A DNA stretch of 64,000 bases, taken from the NCBI RefSeq assembly GCF_000455205.1, contig NZ_AUWQ01000038.1, positions 1-64,000 on the forward strand. Direction: 5' to 3'. Made by a program: the position numbers and the translations under genes. Source of the DNA: Mycobacterium sp. UM_CSW. GTDB taxonomy: Bacteria > Actinomycetota > Actinomycetes > Mycobacteriales > Mycobacteriaceae. Shown here piece by piece: positions 51,780-60,424 of this stretch. Below the pieces are notes generated by a model. It was given only the letters and a program-made list of their open reading frames with translations, was not told where the DNA came from and ran no database searches. Position 1 is the stretch's first letter. Each line of letters begins with the position of its first letter.

Positions 51780-52112
51780 CGCGGGCAAGGGCTCGCCGGG
51801 GCGACGGATTGTCTTGTACGCCAAGGATCGTGATGTACCAAAGAACCGGACGAATCCAACGGATCATCGAGTGCACGAGCCGTGTTCGTGCAGGTCAGAA
51901 GGGTGGTCCCGGCTGGGATCGAACCAGCGACCTTCCGCGTGTGAAGCGGAAGCGATGTCGGAAGCCAGACGTTCATGCTGGTCAAGCCAGACGAACTGGA
52001 CCAACCTTTGAGGTTCAGAACACGCGATACGAGGGGCGCGGCGGATGCGCAGCGGATGAAATCTACGTTCGCGTTTCGGCCGGCCTAGCCGCGCCGGGCC
52101 TGATACGCCCAA
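51780..52112. other. Intergenic region holding tRNA-Val remnant
   Basis: A 333-bp gap with no protein gene. Its only clear element is the tRNA-Val 3' fragment at 51902-51951. Other ORFs in the region run through that fragment and are not credible. The junction between the propeller genes and the catabolic cluster lies here. Confidence 0.55.
51902..51951 (-). pseudogene. tRNA-Val(CAC) 3' fragment (attachment-site remnant)
   Basis: On the minus strand the sequence contains a full anticodon arm (stem TCCGC/GCGGA, loop TTCACAC with anticodon CAC), variable loop, T arm (GCTGG-TTCGATC-CCAGC) and the 3' acceptor strand CGGGACC-A. The 5' acceptor strand and D arm are missing: the bases upstream do not pair or form a D arm. 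About 50 bp of tRNA 3' end is the usual core of integrase attachment sites. Because the fragment points left, an element inserted by this route would lie to its right, with the intact tRNA beyond the window. Confidence 0.75.
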
Positions 52113-52913
52113 TCATTGGGCGCGCCACACAGGTGCACGCTTCTCCGCGAAGGCCCGCGGGCCCTCCATTGCGTCGTCACTTCGACGCACAATGTCGTTC
52201 TCACGTTGGGTACGGTCCCAATGAGAGGTTTCGTCGACGATGACGCTGTCCTCGACCCCTAGCGCGACTCTCTTGCTTGCCTGGACCGCCAAAGGCGCGT
52301 TCACCGCGATGCGTTGAGCCAGTCGTAGTGCGGCTTCCAATGCCGTGCCATTGGGGACGAGGCTGTTGAGCAAGCCCCATCGAGCCGCCTCGGCCGCGCT
52401 GATGGGCTCGCCGGTCAACAGCAACTCCATGGCCTTCTTCGACGGCAGTTGTCTCATAAGGCGGAATATCCCGCCCGCAGCGGGGATAAGCCCGCGCTTG
52501 ACCTCCGGCATTCCGAACGTCGCACTCTCGGCGGCGACGATCAAATCACTGGCTAACGCAATCTCTGCTCCCCCGCCGAAGGCGACGCCGTTGACCGCAG
52601 CTATCGTCGGCTTGTCGATGACGTGCCGCACGTAGCCAGCCAGGCCCCACTCCTCGTGATCAGGATGGCGGATTTTTTCGCCTCGAGCCAACGCTTTGAG
52701 ATCTGCCCCGGCACTGAAAGCCAGGTCGCCAGCGCCTGTGATGACGACGGCTCGCACATTCGGGTCATTGTGAGCTTCTTCGAGAGCGTCGCCAACGATC
52801 TGGCAGACCGCGCCGTTGATGGCGTTGCGCGCTTCCGGTCGATTGATGGTGACGAGCTGAACGTTGTTGCGGCGTTCCACCAGCGCTTCCTGGCCGAGGT
52901 TCATCGACGTCAT
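52113..52913 (-). CDS. echA: Enoyl-CoA hydratase family protein
   Basis: A 266-residue crotonase: LVTINRPEARNAINGAVCQI, VVITGAGDLAFSAGADLKAL (oxyanion hole), KPTIAAVNGVAFGGGAEIAL and FGMPEVKRGLIPAAGGIFRL, with Glu at the hydratase positions of the last two blocks. ATG 52913 overlaps the preceding gene's stop (ATGA). It is the third gene of a minus-strand operon and the first after the tRNA scar. A hydratase role in beta-oxidation of the cluster's substrate is likely. Confidence 0.88.
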   Translation of the reverse strand: MTSMNLGQEALVERRNNVQLVTINRPEARNAINGAVCQIVGDALEEAHNDPNVRAVVITGAGDLAFSAGADLKALARGEKIRHPDHEEWGLAGYVRHVIDKPTIAAVNGVAFGGGAEIALASDLIVAAESATFGMPEVKRGLIPAAGGIFRLMRQLPSKKAMELLLTGEPISAAEAARWGLLNSLVPNGTALEAALRLAQRIAVNAPLAVQASKRVALGVEDSVIVDETSHWDRTQRENDIVRRSDDAMEGPRAFAEKRAPVWRAQ

Positions 52914-53329
52914 GGGGTATCCGGCGACGGGTCCGTGCGCACACTCGATCTCAGAACACCGGAAAGCAAGGAATTACGCCGTCTGGCGTCAACGCAGGCG
53001 ACGCGCCAGCGGTTGCCATTGCGGACCTGGTCGACCGGGGCTACACGGCGGTGCTGTTCACCGGGTTCGACGGCCAGGGTGGCGTCGTTGTGGCGGCTGA
53101 TAATCATATCGCTGTGATACCAGCCGACCGCTTTGCCGAGCCGGTTTCCCTGCCCGGACCGCAGCGCCAGCGACATGTCGCGTTCCTCAGCGCTGCGCAT
53201 CCGCGCCGGTTGTCCGCTGAAGTTCAGCGGGGCGAGCCTCTCGAGACCAGTCGCCGTGGGCTTCATCGCGGGGAGCGTGGCCACCGTCCGTGAAGTCAAC
53301 ATTCGCTTTGCAGCCCGGAAAGAAGGCAT
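52910..53329 (-). CDS. Uncharacterised 139-aa protein, coupled on both sides
   Basis: A 139-residue, arginine-rich protein (MPSFRAAKRMLTSRTVATLP ...). Its ATG overlaps the upstream stop as TGATG, and its TGA overlaps the echA ATG as ATGA. The third codon positions are strongly G/C, unlike other frames here, so it is a real gene rather than a gap. Segment ERDMSLALRSGQGNRLGKAV is followed by GWYHSDMIISRHNDATLAVE. No family is recognised. Confidence 0.6.
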   Translation of the reverse strand: MPSFRAAKRMLTSRTVATLPAMKPTATGLERLAPLNFSGQPARMRSAEERDMSLALRSGQGNRLGKAVGWYHSDMIISRHNDATLAVEPGEQHRRVAPVDQVRNGNRWRVACVDARRRNSLLSGVLRSSVRTDPSPDTP

Positions 53330-53631
53330 CAGTCGCTAGCCGGCAGCGGCTTGGCTTCCTTCAGCGACAACGGTGTGTCTCCGACCGTCAGGGTGCCGCT
53401 GCCGGCCTTGGTGACCAGCACCTCGGCACCGCCCTCGTCGACATAACGCTTGCCCATCACGTTTCCCATACACAATGCGGGATCGGGGGCGACATCGGCG
53501 GACTTTCCGGTGCCAACCGGCACCATCGGCACTCCACCGGCACGCAAGTTACTAAGGCCGTCGCCGGACCGGATCACGATGACCTGCGTTTCGCAGACCT
53601 GGCTTTCTAGCCGGGTTCCGTTCTTGATCAT
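53329..53631 (-). CDS. Small conserved protein, 100 aa
   Basis: A 100-residue protein: MIKNGTRLESQVCETQVIVI, GVPMVPVGTGKSADV, GNVMGKRYVDEGGAEVLVTK and ending in LKEAKPLPASD. Small beta-rich proteins of this sequence type occur beside acyl-CoA catabolic genes in mycobacteria, with no established function. It heads the operon with the 139-aa protein and EchA, divergent from the GntR gene. Confidence 0.8.
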   Translation of the reverse strand: MIKNGTRLESQVCETQVIVIRSGDGLSNLRAGGVPMVPVGTGKSADVAPDPALCMGNVMGKRYVDEGGAEVLVTKAGSGTLTVGDTPLSLKEAKPLPASD

Positions 53632-53788
53632 CGTGCTCCTTCGCGTTACTCGGCGCCTGACTACGTTCAGCAGCCGCTCGATGGAGGCCGTCGACCACTC
53701 GGCCCGATCCGACGGGTGTGGCCGACGAGATCCAGCAGAGCCGCTCCCTACCGTTCTATCCAGGCTATTGGTTGTGGTACCAGATTAT

Positions 53789-53804
53789 AGCTAACTGTTT
53801 ATCT
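53789..53804. promoter_or_regulatory. Operator candidate before GntR gene (site 1)
   Basis: AGCTAACTGTTTATCT is an AT-rich inverted repeat of pattern AG[C/A]TAA-CTGT-TTA[T/G]CT. The same arms with the C/A exchange recur as AGATAACTGTTTAGCT at 61969-61984. A second palindrome TGGTACCA (53775-53782) lies next to it. Its position suits GntR autoregulation and control of the divergent operon. Confidence 0.55.
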
Positions 53805-53862
53805 AATTTTTGAGTAGTATCTCATCTGGTCGCGGCCCCACGCCCTTGAAGGGACGAATGGT

Positions 53863-54603
53863 ATGGAGGTCAACAGCCTTCGAGAGCCCAAGATGGCCGA
53901 TCGCGTGGCCACTGCATTGCGCCGCATGGTGATCCGCGGGGAGATTGCGCCGGGGACGATGCTTCCGTCGGAGTCGGAGCTCATGGAACGCTTCGGCGTT
54001 TCTCGGCCGACACTTCGGGAGGCGTTTCGCGTACTCGAGTCCGAGTCGCTGATCAGCGTCAAACGGGGGGTGCGCGGCGGCGCGCTAGTGCAACGTCCAC
54101 GACGCCAGACGCTGGCCCGCTACGCCAGCCTGATACTGACGCACGACGGTGTCACCCTGAAGGACCTCTACGCCGCCCGGGCGACGATCGAGACGTCAAT
54201 GGCGAGGGAGTTGGCCGCAGTCCGAAACGCCGCCGTCATCGCGGAAACGTACGAAGTAGTCGAGCGCGAGGCGCAGCTGCCGACGGGCGCCGAGGCCATA
54301 ACCCAGTTGACCGATTTCCACGCCGCGATCGCGCGTCTGTCGGGAAATTGCACCCTCCGGATGATCAGCGGAATGATTCATCACATCGTCGAGCGGGGCA
54401 ATCAAACGCTGCAGCCCACCACCGGCGCGCGCGCAGACGAGGCCACGCGGCGCTCGGCAAAGCTCCATCGAATGGTGCTGGAGATGATTAAGGCGGGCGA
54501 TGCCGACGGCGCCGCCGAATTGTGGAGTCGCCATCTCAATGAGGCCGAGGAGTACCTGCTGGCCGGCCCCACGCAGTCGACGGTGGTCGATCTCCTCGAG
54601 TGA
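53863..54603 (+). CDS. GntR-family (FadR subfamily) regulator
   Basis: A 246-residue regulator. The winged HTH (about 10-75) contains LPSESELMERFGVSRPTLRE and AFRVLESESLISVKRG. The C-terminal FCD-like helical domain follows, with LKDLYAARATIETSMARELA, DFHAAIARLSGNCTLRMISG and HRMVLEMIKAGDADGAAELW holding the metal/ligand His positions of FadR-type proteins. It stands between two divergent operons and is probably their repressor, with an acyl-CoA or organic acid as effector. Confidence 0.87.
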   Translation: MEVNSLREPKMADRVATALRRMVIRGEIAPGTMLPSESELMERFGVSRPTLREAFRVLESESLISVKRGVRGGALVQRPRRQTLARYASLILTHDGVTLKDLYAARATIETSMARELAAVRNAAVIAETYEVVEREAQLPTGAEAITQLTDFHAAIARLSGNCTLRMISGMIHHIVERGNQTLQPTTGARADEATRRSAKLHRMVLEMIKAGDADGAAELWSRHLNEAEEYLLAGPTQSTVVDLLE

Positions 54604-54664
54604 CGCGCAGCCGCATCCCAGCCGCGGTGGATCCACCTGACCCCGAGCGCCGGGCCGCAATTCA

Positions 54665-54678
54665 GTTATCTGTATAAC
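54665..54678. promoter_or_regulatory. Operator candidate before thiolase operon (site 2)
   Basis: GTTAT-CTGT-ATAAC is a 14-bp inverted repeat with the same CTGT centre as the sites at 53789 and 61969. It lies 41 bp before the thiolase ATG at 54719. It may be a variant site for the GntR regulator. Confidence 0.45.
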
Positions 54679-54718
54679 CGTATAGACTACGACGCGTCAC
54701 CAACGATTCGGAGACCGC

Positions 54719-55909
54719 ATGCCCTCAACTACACCCCGCGCCGCGATCGTGGCCGCCGCACGCACCGCAATCGGCACCGCGCGAAAAGGCACTCTTGCCA
54801 ACATGCCGGCGGCCGAGCTCGCAAAACCCGTGGTCTCGGCCGTAATCGAACGGTCCGGGCGCGCCGCCGAGGATTTCGACGACCTGATACTTGGCGAGGT
54901 CATGCAGGGCGGCGGCGACATCGCTCGCTACATCTCCGCGGATCTGGGTCTCACCGACCTGCCCGGCACGGCAGTCAACCGTCAGTGTGCGTCCAGCCTG
55001 TCCGCAATCGCGATGGCGGCCGGCCAGATCGGTGCCGGCATGAGCCAGGCTGTATTGGCCGGTGGGACCGAGTCGCTCTCCACGGCTCCGATATGCCGCA
55101 AACGCAAGCCGTTCACCACCGGCAAGGATCCCGATGACTACGACGATCCCTGGTTTTCGTTCTCACATCCGCCCGCCGAAGATGCGCCCGCGATGGACAT
55201 GTCGATCACCGTCGCGCACAACTGCGCGGTGCAGTACGTCATCTCGCGGCAAGAGCAGGACGAGTGGGCGCTGCGCAGTCACCACCGCGCGGTGAAGGCA
55301 ATCGACGCGGGGTCGTTCGTCGACGAGATCGTGCCGATCGTCGTGCCGCAACCCGACGGCAGCACAACACCTTTCGCGCAGGATGAGCACCCACGCAGAG
55401 GCACCACCATCGAGGCGCTCGCCGCCCTGAAGGTGCTGCACCCAGAAATCGACGGGTTCTCCGTGACGGCCGGTAACTCCTCTGGCCTCAACGATGCCGC
55501 GGCCGTAATCGCGCTCGCCGCGCCAGGCTCTCATGCCGAGCCGTTGGCCAACGTGCTGTCGTGGGCGTCGGTCGGCGTCCCGCCCAACCAAACCGGCGGT
55601 GGTCCGATCAAGGCAATTCCCAAGGCGCTGGAACTGGCCGGCTGCAAGATCTCCGATGTGTCCCTCTTCGAGATCAACGAGGCGTTCGCCGCCCAGGCCG
55701 TGGCGTGCTCTCGTGCGCTGGGCCTCGACGAGGAGATCGTCAACGTGTATGGGTCGGGAATCAGCCTGGGGCATCCGATCGCAGCCACCGGCGCCCGGAT
55801 GGTCACCTCGGCGATATACGAGTTGCGGCGCCGCGGCGGCGGCATCGGCGTGCTCTCGATGTGTGCCGGTGGCGGGATGGGCGCGGCGATCGTCATCGAG
55901 GTGAATTGA
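54719..55909 (+). CDS. Thiolase (acetyl-CoA acetyltransferase family)
   Basis: A 396-residue thiolase. The nucleophile is in VNRQCASSLSAIAMAAGQIG. The second-half motifs are NEAFAAQAVACSR, GSGISLGHPIAATGARMVTS (His) and VLSMCAGGGMGAAIVI (second Cys). All catalytic residues are present. It is the first gene of a plus-strand operon with the DUF35-like protein and acyl-CoA ligase, suggesting it cleaves a beta-ketoacyl-CoA in this pathway. Confidence 0.92.
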   Translation: MPSTTPRAAIVAAARTAIGTARKGTLANMPAAELAKPVVSAVIERSGRAAEDFDDLILGEVMQGGGDIARYISADLGLTDLPGTAVNRQCASSLSAIAMAAGQIGAGMSQAVLAGGTESLSTAPICRKRKPFTTGKDPDDYDDPWFSFSHPPAEDAPAMDMSITVAHNCAVQYVISRQEQDEWALRSHHRAVKAIDAGSFVDEIVPIVVPQPDGSTTPFAQDEHPRRGTTIEALAALKVLHPEIDGFSVTAGNSSGLNDAAAVIALAAPGSHAEPLANVLSWASVGVPPNQTGGGPIKAIPKALELAGCKISDVSLFEINEAFAAQAVACSRALGLDEEIVNVYGSGISLGHPIAATGARMVTSAIYELRRRGGGIGVLSMCAGGGMGAAIVIEVN

Positions 55910-55910
55910 T

Positions 55911-56330
55911 ATGACGCAGATGATTGCTGAGGGCCTGTTCCGGGTGGAGGGAGATCGGGCGATTCTGCTCGGCTCTCGGCGCCGAAGCTCGGGTGTCGTG
56001 AAGTTTCCCGCCGAGCGACCGGAGCTGTTCGACGGCACCGACGACATCGAGCCGTTCGAATTGTCAACCGAGGGAAACCTTTTCACATTCACGACCCAAC
56101 AGTTTCCGCCACCGTTGCCATACAAGGGCAAGCGGACGCCTGAGGAGTTCCGCCCGTATATCGTCGGCTACATCGAGCTGCCCGAAAACGTCCTGGTCGA
56201 GGCGCTGATCGTCGGCGCGGATACCGATGCGCTGTCGATCGGGCAGAAAATGGTCTCGACCACAACGCTTTTCGAGAGAGCGGACGGACAAACGTTTTTG
56301 ACATATGCGTTCACTCCGTCGGCAGAGTGA
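55911..56330 (+). CDS. DUF35 OB-fold protein lacking zinc-ribbon cysteines
   Basis: A 139-residue protein of the DUF35 (ChsH2-like) OB-fold type: GLFRVEGDRAILLGSRRRSS and PPPLPYKGKRTPEEFRPYIV, then VGYIELPENVLVEALIVG. In related proteins the N-terminal segment is a Cys4 zinc ribbon (GSRCxxCG). Here those positions are Arg/Ser, and the protein contains no Cys at all. DUF35 proteins assist thiolases or hydratases. It follows the thiolase stop by one base. Confidence 0.78.
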   Translation: MTQMIAEGLFRVEGDRAILLGSRRRSSGVVKFPAERPELFDGTDDIEPFELSTEGNLFTFTTQQFPPPLPYKGKRTPEEFRPYIVGYIELPENVLVEALIVGADTDALSIGQKMVSTTTLFERADGQTFLTYAFTPSAE

Positions 56331-56436
56331 CCCGCCCGTTCTTGAGCAGAGCTGAGGCAGAGGAATCGGGGTATTGCTTACGCCTCTGCTCACGGCGAAA
56401 GCATCGCAGGACGTACCGACAGGCATACTCGTCCAC

Positions 56437-58029
56437 GTGAAGCGCCACGATCTCGAGTTTGTCAGCATCCCGCGGATGGTGCTCGCGAGTGCGGAACGGT
56501 TCGGCGCCGCCGAGGCGATCGTCGACCTGGACGCCGGCGTGCGGTGGACTTTCACCGACGTCGCCGAGCACATGATCGATTCGGTACGCGCGGCCATGGC
56601 CTTCGGCATCGAGCCCGGTGATCGGGTAGCGGTGTGGGCGCCCAACAGCGCCGACTGGGTGGTGGCCGCGCTCGGCGTGCACGGCGCCGGTGGCATCGTG
56701 GTACCGCTCAACACCAGGTTCAAAGGCCCCGAGGCGGCCTATATCGTGCGCAAGAGCGGCGCGAAGGCGGTGCTGACGGTCCGGGGATTCCTTGGCAACG
56801 ACTATGTTTCGATGCTGCGAGACGAGGCGGTCGGCGTCTCGGCTATCCTGATCGGACCCGGCTCGGCCGACGATGCCACGTCCTGGTCCGACTACCTTGC
56901 TGCGGGCGCCGGCGTCGAGGAAGCCACCGCGTGCTCGCGGATCGATGCGGTCGATTCCGGCGACCTGTCCGACATCATGTTCACCTCGGGTACGACGGGA
57001 GCGCCGAAGGGCGTGATGCTGACCCACGGGCAGTCGTTGCGGGCCTATGGCTACCTCACCGACGCACAGACCTTTCGCCCCGGCGACCGCTACCTGATCG
57101 TTCCGCCGTTCTTCCACACCTTTGGTTACAAGTGCGGATGGATGGCCTGCCTGATGCAGGGCGTATGCGCCCTGCCCCAGTCCGTTTTCGACGTCGACAT
57201 TGTCCTTCGGCGCCTCGCCGACGAACGAGTCTCGATCCTGCTCGGTCCGCCGACCCTGTTCGCCGATATCCTCAGGCATCCCCGCCGCCGCGAGTTCGAC
57301 CTATCCCGACTGCGGGTCACGGTGCCGTCGGCCGCGAACGTCCCGACCTCGCTATACACACAACTGCGCGACGAACTCGGCTGCGAAGTGGTGCTGTCCG
57401 CGTATGGCCTTACCGAAGCGACCTCGTTCGTCAGCACGTCTCAACCGAGCGACAGCCTCGACGACATCGCGAACTCCGTCGGACGTCCGGCACATGACAT
57501 CGAGGTCAAACTGGTCGACGAGACCAGCGCCGAGGTGGGCCTCGGCGAGCCGGGTGAGGTTCTGGTGCGCGGCTACAACGTCATGCTCGGCTACTGGGAG
57601 GACCCGGAGGCGACGGCCGCCGCGATCGACTCCGACGGGTGGCTGCACACCGGCGACATCGGAACGATGAACGAGCGGGGCTTCCTCAAGATCGTGGACC
57701 GCAAGAAAGACATGTACATCGTCGGCGGTTTCAACGCGTACCCCGCCGAGATAGAACATGTGCTCAGGCAACATGAGGACATCATCGACGTGGCGGTGAT
57801 CGGCGTGCCCGACGAGCGAATGGGCGAAGTCGGGGCGGCGTTCGTCGTCGCCAAGAACCTCACCGAGCACGTGCTGATCACCTGGGCGCGGGAACGGTTG
57901 GCGAACTTCAAGGTGCCCCGGCACGTGGTCTTCGTCGGCGAGCTTCCCCGCAACTCCAGCATGAAAATCCTCAAGCTGCCCCTGCGGGAACAGTGGGCCA
58001 CCAGATACGAAGAGAAGCTGTCTCCTTAG
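56437..58029 (+). CDS. fadD: Acyl-CoA synthetase (FadD-type AMP-binding ligase)
   Basis: A 530-residue ANL ligase. P-loop IMFTSGTTGAPKGVMLTHG, SAYGLTEATSFVST, GWLHTGDIGTMNERGFLKIV, DRKKDMYIVGGFNAYPAEIE and the catalytic Lys in LPRNSSMKILKLPLRE. GTG 56437 fits family length, while the in-frame TTG 56374 has a better-placed ribosome-like site, so the start is uncertain. It presumably loads the pathway's acid substrate onto CoA. Confidence 0.88.
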   Translation: MKRHDLEFVSIPRMVLASAERFGAAEAIVDLDAGVRWTFTDVAEHMIDSVRAAMAFGIEPGDRVAVWAPNSADWVVAALGVHGAGGIVVPLNTRFKGPEAAYIVRKSGAKAVLTVRGFLGNDYVSMLRDEAVGVSAILIGPGSADDATSWSDYLAAGAGVEEATACSRIDAVDSGDLSDIMFTSGTTGAPKGVMLTHGQSLRAYGYLTDAQTFRPGDRYLIVPPFFHTFGYKCGWMACLMQGVCALPQSVFDVDIVLRRLADERVSILLGPPTLFADILRHPRRREFDLSRLRVTVPSAANVPTSLYTQLRDELGCEVVLSAYGLTEATSFVSTSQPSDSLDDIANSVGRPAHDIEVKLVDETSAEVGLGEPGEVLVRGYNVMLGYWEDPEATAAAIDSDGWLHTGDIGTMNERGFLKIVDRKKDMYIVGGFNAYPAEIEHVLRQHEDIIDVAVIGVPDERMGEVGAAFVVAKNLTEHVLITWARERLANFKVPRHVVFVGELPRNSSMKILKLPLREQWATRYEEKLSP

Positions 58030-58230
58030 GACTGGATCCTACGAATCTGCCCAGCAGTGCAGCCATTTTGGCGACGATCACCTGAGACCCTTGAGGGCCG
58101 GATAATCACGCTGAAAGAGCTTCCCACGCGCGAGCAGTGGCGCCGCCTGGCCGCCGCGCTGACTTTGCCGAATGACGTCGGCGGCTTCCAAGCCGCGCGT
58201 TCACCATGCATACGCCTTGGAGGCGGCGGG

Positions 58231-59169
58231 TTAACGGGTGAAGAAGCTCAGCGGCCGCTCCACGAATTCGAAGACGACGCCGTCGGGTGAAGTCAGAAAC
58301 GCGACGTTGAGGCCCTCGATCGGAGTTCCGGGCAGCGGGCACCAGATCGGACCGCGCCGCCCAATCGAATCCGGTACCTGGGAGAGCGCCTTGTCCATAT
58401 TCTCAACGCGGGTGGCGCAGCGGTACAAGCCCTGACTGCTGCCCCCCTCCGGCAACGGATACTTGCCGGTGTCCGGGTGCTGTACCACCACCACGGTGAA
58501 CTTGTTTTGATCCTCGGGCAATGCCAGCCGCGCCACAACGCACTCCGCTTCATCCCCGCCACCCCCGGGCGCCAGCTGGTCTCCGCTGATCTGGGTGACC
58601 GTTGGCTCCTGCAGCACCATGAAACCGATCGCCGTCAGGAATTCCACGGTGGCCGAGGCGTTCACGGCCGCGATCCGGATGCCGGCGAACAATGCGCCGG
58701 GCAGTTCGCTGGGCACCTCGGTCAACTCGATGACGACGCCGTCGCCATCGATCGCCAACACCGACTTGGCCCCCGACATCAGGCCCGCAACCGGTACACC
58801 CACTGTCAAACCGATGTCTCGAAGGCGCGTCACGGTTTCGCCGAGACCATTGACGGTGAAGAACGCGGACCGGATGCCCGGGCGGACGGGGTCCGTGTTG
58901 TCATCAGCCTTCATCGCCGGGGTTCGCCACTCGATCGATTCCAGTGAACACGCGTTGCGTCCGCCGCGCGCGTCATACAAAAACGTTGTGGCACCGTAGA
59001 CTTCGCCCTCAAATCCGAGGACGGCGCCATCCGAGGCCGCGTCGGGGTCCGTGCGCATTCGCGCTGACAGTCCCAGCTGCTTCGCATACAGCCCTTCGGC
59101 CGCGTCCAGCGACCTACAGTTGAGATTCACATGCAAAAACCGCCGCGCCAGATGCTCGCTCGCGGACAT
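58231..59169 (-). CDS. Two-domain VOC (glyoxalase/extradiol-like) protein
   Basis: A 312-residue protein with two vicinal-oxygen-chelate domains. The first (about 8-150) starts RRFLHVNLNCRSLDAAEGLYAKQLGL and ends DGDGVVIELTEVPS. The second (about 160-310) starts FAGIRIAAVNASATVEFLTAI and ends TSPDGVVFEFVERPLSF. Both carry a C-terminal Glu (IELTEV, FEFVER), which is a usual metal ligand, and an N-terminal His is present in the first. Extradiol dioxygenases and glyoxalases share this layout; the reaction is not known. Confidence 0.82.
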   Translation of the reverse strand: MSASEHLARRFLHVNLNCRSLDAAEGLYAKQLGLSARMRTDPDAASDGAVLGFEGEVYGATTFLYDARGGRNACSLESIEWRTPAMKADDNTDPVRPGIRSAFFTVNGLGETVTRLRDIGLTVGVPVAGLMSGAKSVLAIDGDGVVIELTEVPSELPGALFAGIRIAAVNASATVEFLTAIGFMVLQEPTVTQISGDQLAPGGGGDEAECVVARLALPEDQNKFTVVVVQHPDTGKYPLPEGGSSQGLYRCATRVENMDKALSQVPDSIGRRGPIWCPLPGTPIEGLNVAFLTSPDGVVFEFVERPLSFFTR

Positions 59170-59171
59170 CG

Positions 59172-60383
59172 CTACAGCACCGCACCTTTCACCTTGAATT
59201 CGATCAATTCCTCTTCGCTGTAACCGATTTCGGCCAGCAACTCATCGGTATGCTCGCCGTGCCCGGGCGCACGGGTAAGCTCCAGCGGCGACTCGTCGAA
59301 CTGCACCGGGCTTCCCGCAAGCGCGAACTCGTTGCCGTTGGCGTCGCAGGCACGCGGCAGGTAGCCATTGGCCAGCGCCTGCGGGTCGGCGTGCAACTCG
59401 TGGGCGGTGCGCACCACGTCCCAGACGCCCTCGAACCCCGCGAACGCTTTCTCCCAGTGCGCAAGGTCCGCGGACTCAAATATCTTGCACAGCTCCACGA
59501 TACAGTCAGTCCGGTTCTGGAACCGGACTGCCGCGTTGGCGTACCGCTCGTCGTCGATCATGTCGGGCCGGTTGATGCGCTCGCAGAAGTCACCCCAGAA
59601 CCGATCCGCCTGCAGCAACACGAATTGGATGAAGCGCCCGTCGCGTGTCTTGTATGGTCTGGCAACGGGATTGGGAAACTCGTCCATCGAGAACATGGGC
59701 ACGTCGGCGCCAGTGATGCCCGCAGCCGTGATGTCCGGGCCGAGTTGCCAGATCGCCGCATTCAGCAGCGAAACATCGACGACGGACGGCTCACCGGTTC
59801 GTTCCCGTTTGACCAGTGCCCCCGCGATTCCCGCCGCGATCGCGAGCCCGCCATATACGTCACCGAACGCGGCGCGTTGGAACGGCGGGTAGGCGCCATC
59901 GGTGGGGGCGTACGCATTGGCGATTCCGCCACGCGCCCAGTACGCCGCGGCGTCGAAGCCGCCATGATCGGCCAAGTCACCTTTGGCTCCGTAGCCGTGG
60001 CCACGGGCGTAGATGATTTTCGGATTGCGGGCGCGTACCTGCTCGACGTCGACACCCATTCGCCGCCGAGAGTCGGGCAGCAGGTTGGTAACGAACACAT
60101 CGGCGGTTTCGACGAGCTTCATCAGCAGCTCCAGCCCCTCCGGGGTGGAAGTGTCGAGGCCGATGCTGCGCTTGCCCCGGTTGGGCAGCTCGATGAAATG
60201 GTTCACCCCGCCCGCGCCCGGAACCAAGCCCGAGCTGATCAGACCGCGCTGCGGGTCCCCCGTCTCGGGATGCTCGATCTTGATGACGTCGGCGCCCCAA
60301 TCCGCTAAGACCGCCCCGGCCGCCGGGACAAACGTCCAGGAAGCGAGTTCGACCACGCGGATACCGCCAAGGATGTCGGTCAT
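59172..60383 (-). CDS. CaiB/BaiF-family (class III) CoA-transferase
   Basis: A 403-residue class III CoA-transferase: RVVELASWTFVPAAGAVLADW, IKIEHPETGDPQRGL, NRGKRSIGLDTSTPEGLELL, YARGHGYGAKGDLADHGGFD (catalytic Asp region) and RYKTRDG-type strand near the middle. ATG 60383 was chosen over 60401. It lies 2 bp upstream of the VOC gene, so the two are co-transcribed. It would swap CoA between substrate and product acids. Confidence 0.9.
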   Translation of the reverse strand: MTDILGGIRVVELASWTFVPAAGAVLADWGADVIKIEHPETGDPQRGLISSGLVPGAGGVNHFIELPNRGKRSIGLDTSTPEGLELLMKLVETADVFVTNLLPDSRRRMGVDVEQVRARNPKIIYARGHGYGAKGDLADHGGFDAAAYWARGGIANAYAPTDGAYPPFQRAAFGDVYGGLAIAAGIAGALVKRERTGEPSVVDVSLLNAAIWQLGPDITAAGITGADVPMFSMDEFPNPVARPYKTRDGRFIQFVLLQADRFWGDFCERINRPDMIDDERYANAAVRFQNRTDCIVELCKIFESADLAHWEKAFAGFEGVWDVVRTAHELHADPQALANGYLPRACDANGNEFALAGSPVQFDESPLELTRAPGHGEHTDELLAEIGYSEEELIEFKVKGAVL

Positions 60384-60424
60384 GTTGTCCTTCGTGCGCA
60401 AATCGGGGCACCGCGGCGCGGTAC

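Noticed and set aside
51902-51976. Complete tRNA-Val gene
   Set aside because: Only the 3' half folds. The 5' acceptor strand does not pair with CGGGACC and no D arm can be drawn, so it is a fragment.
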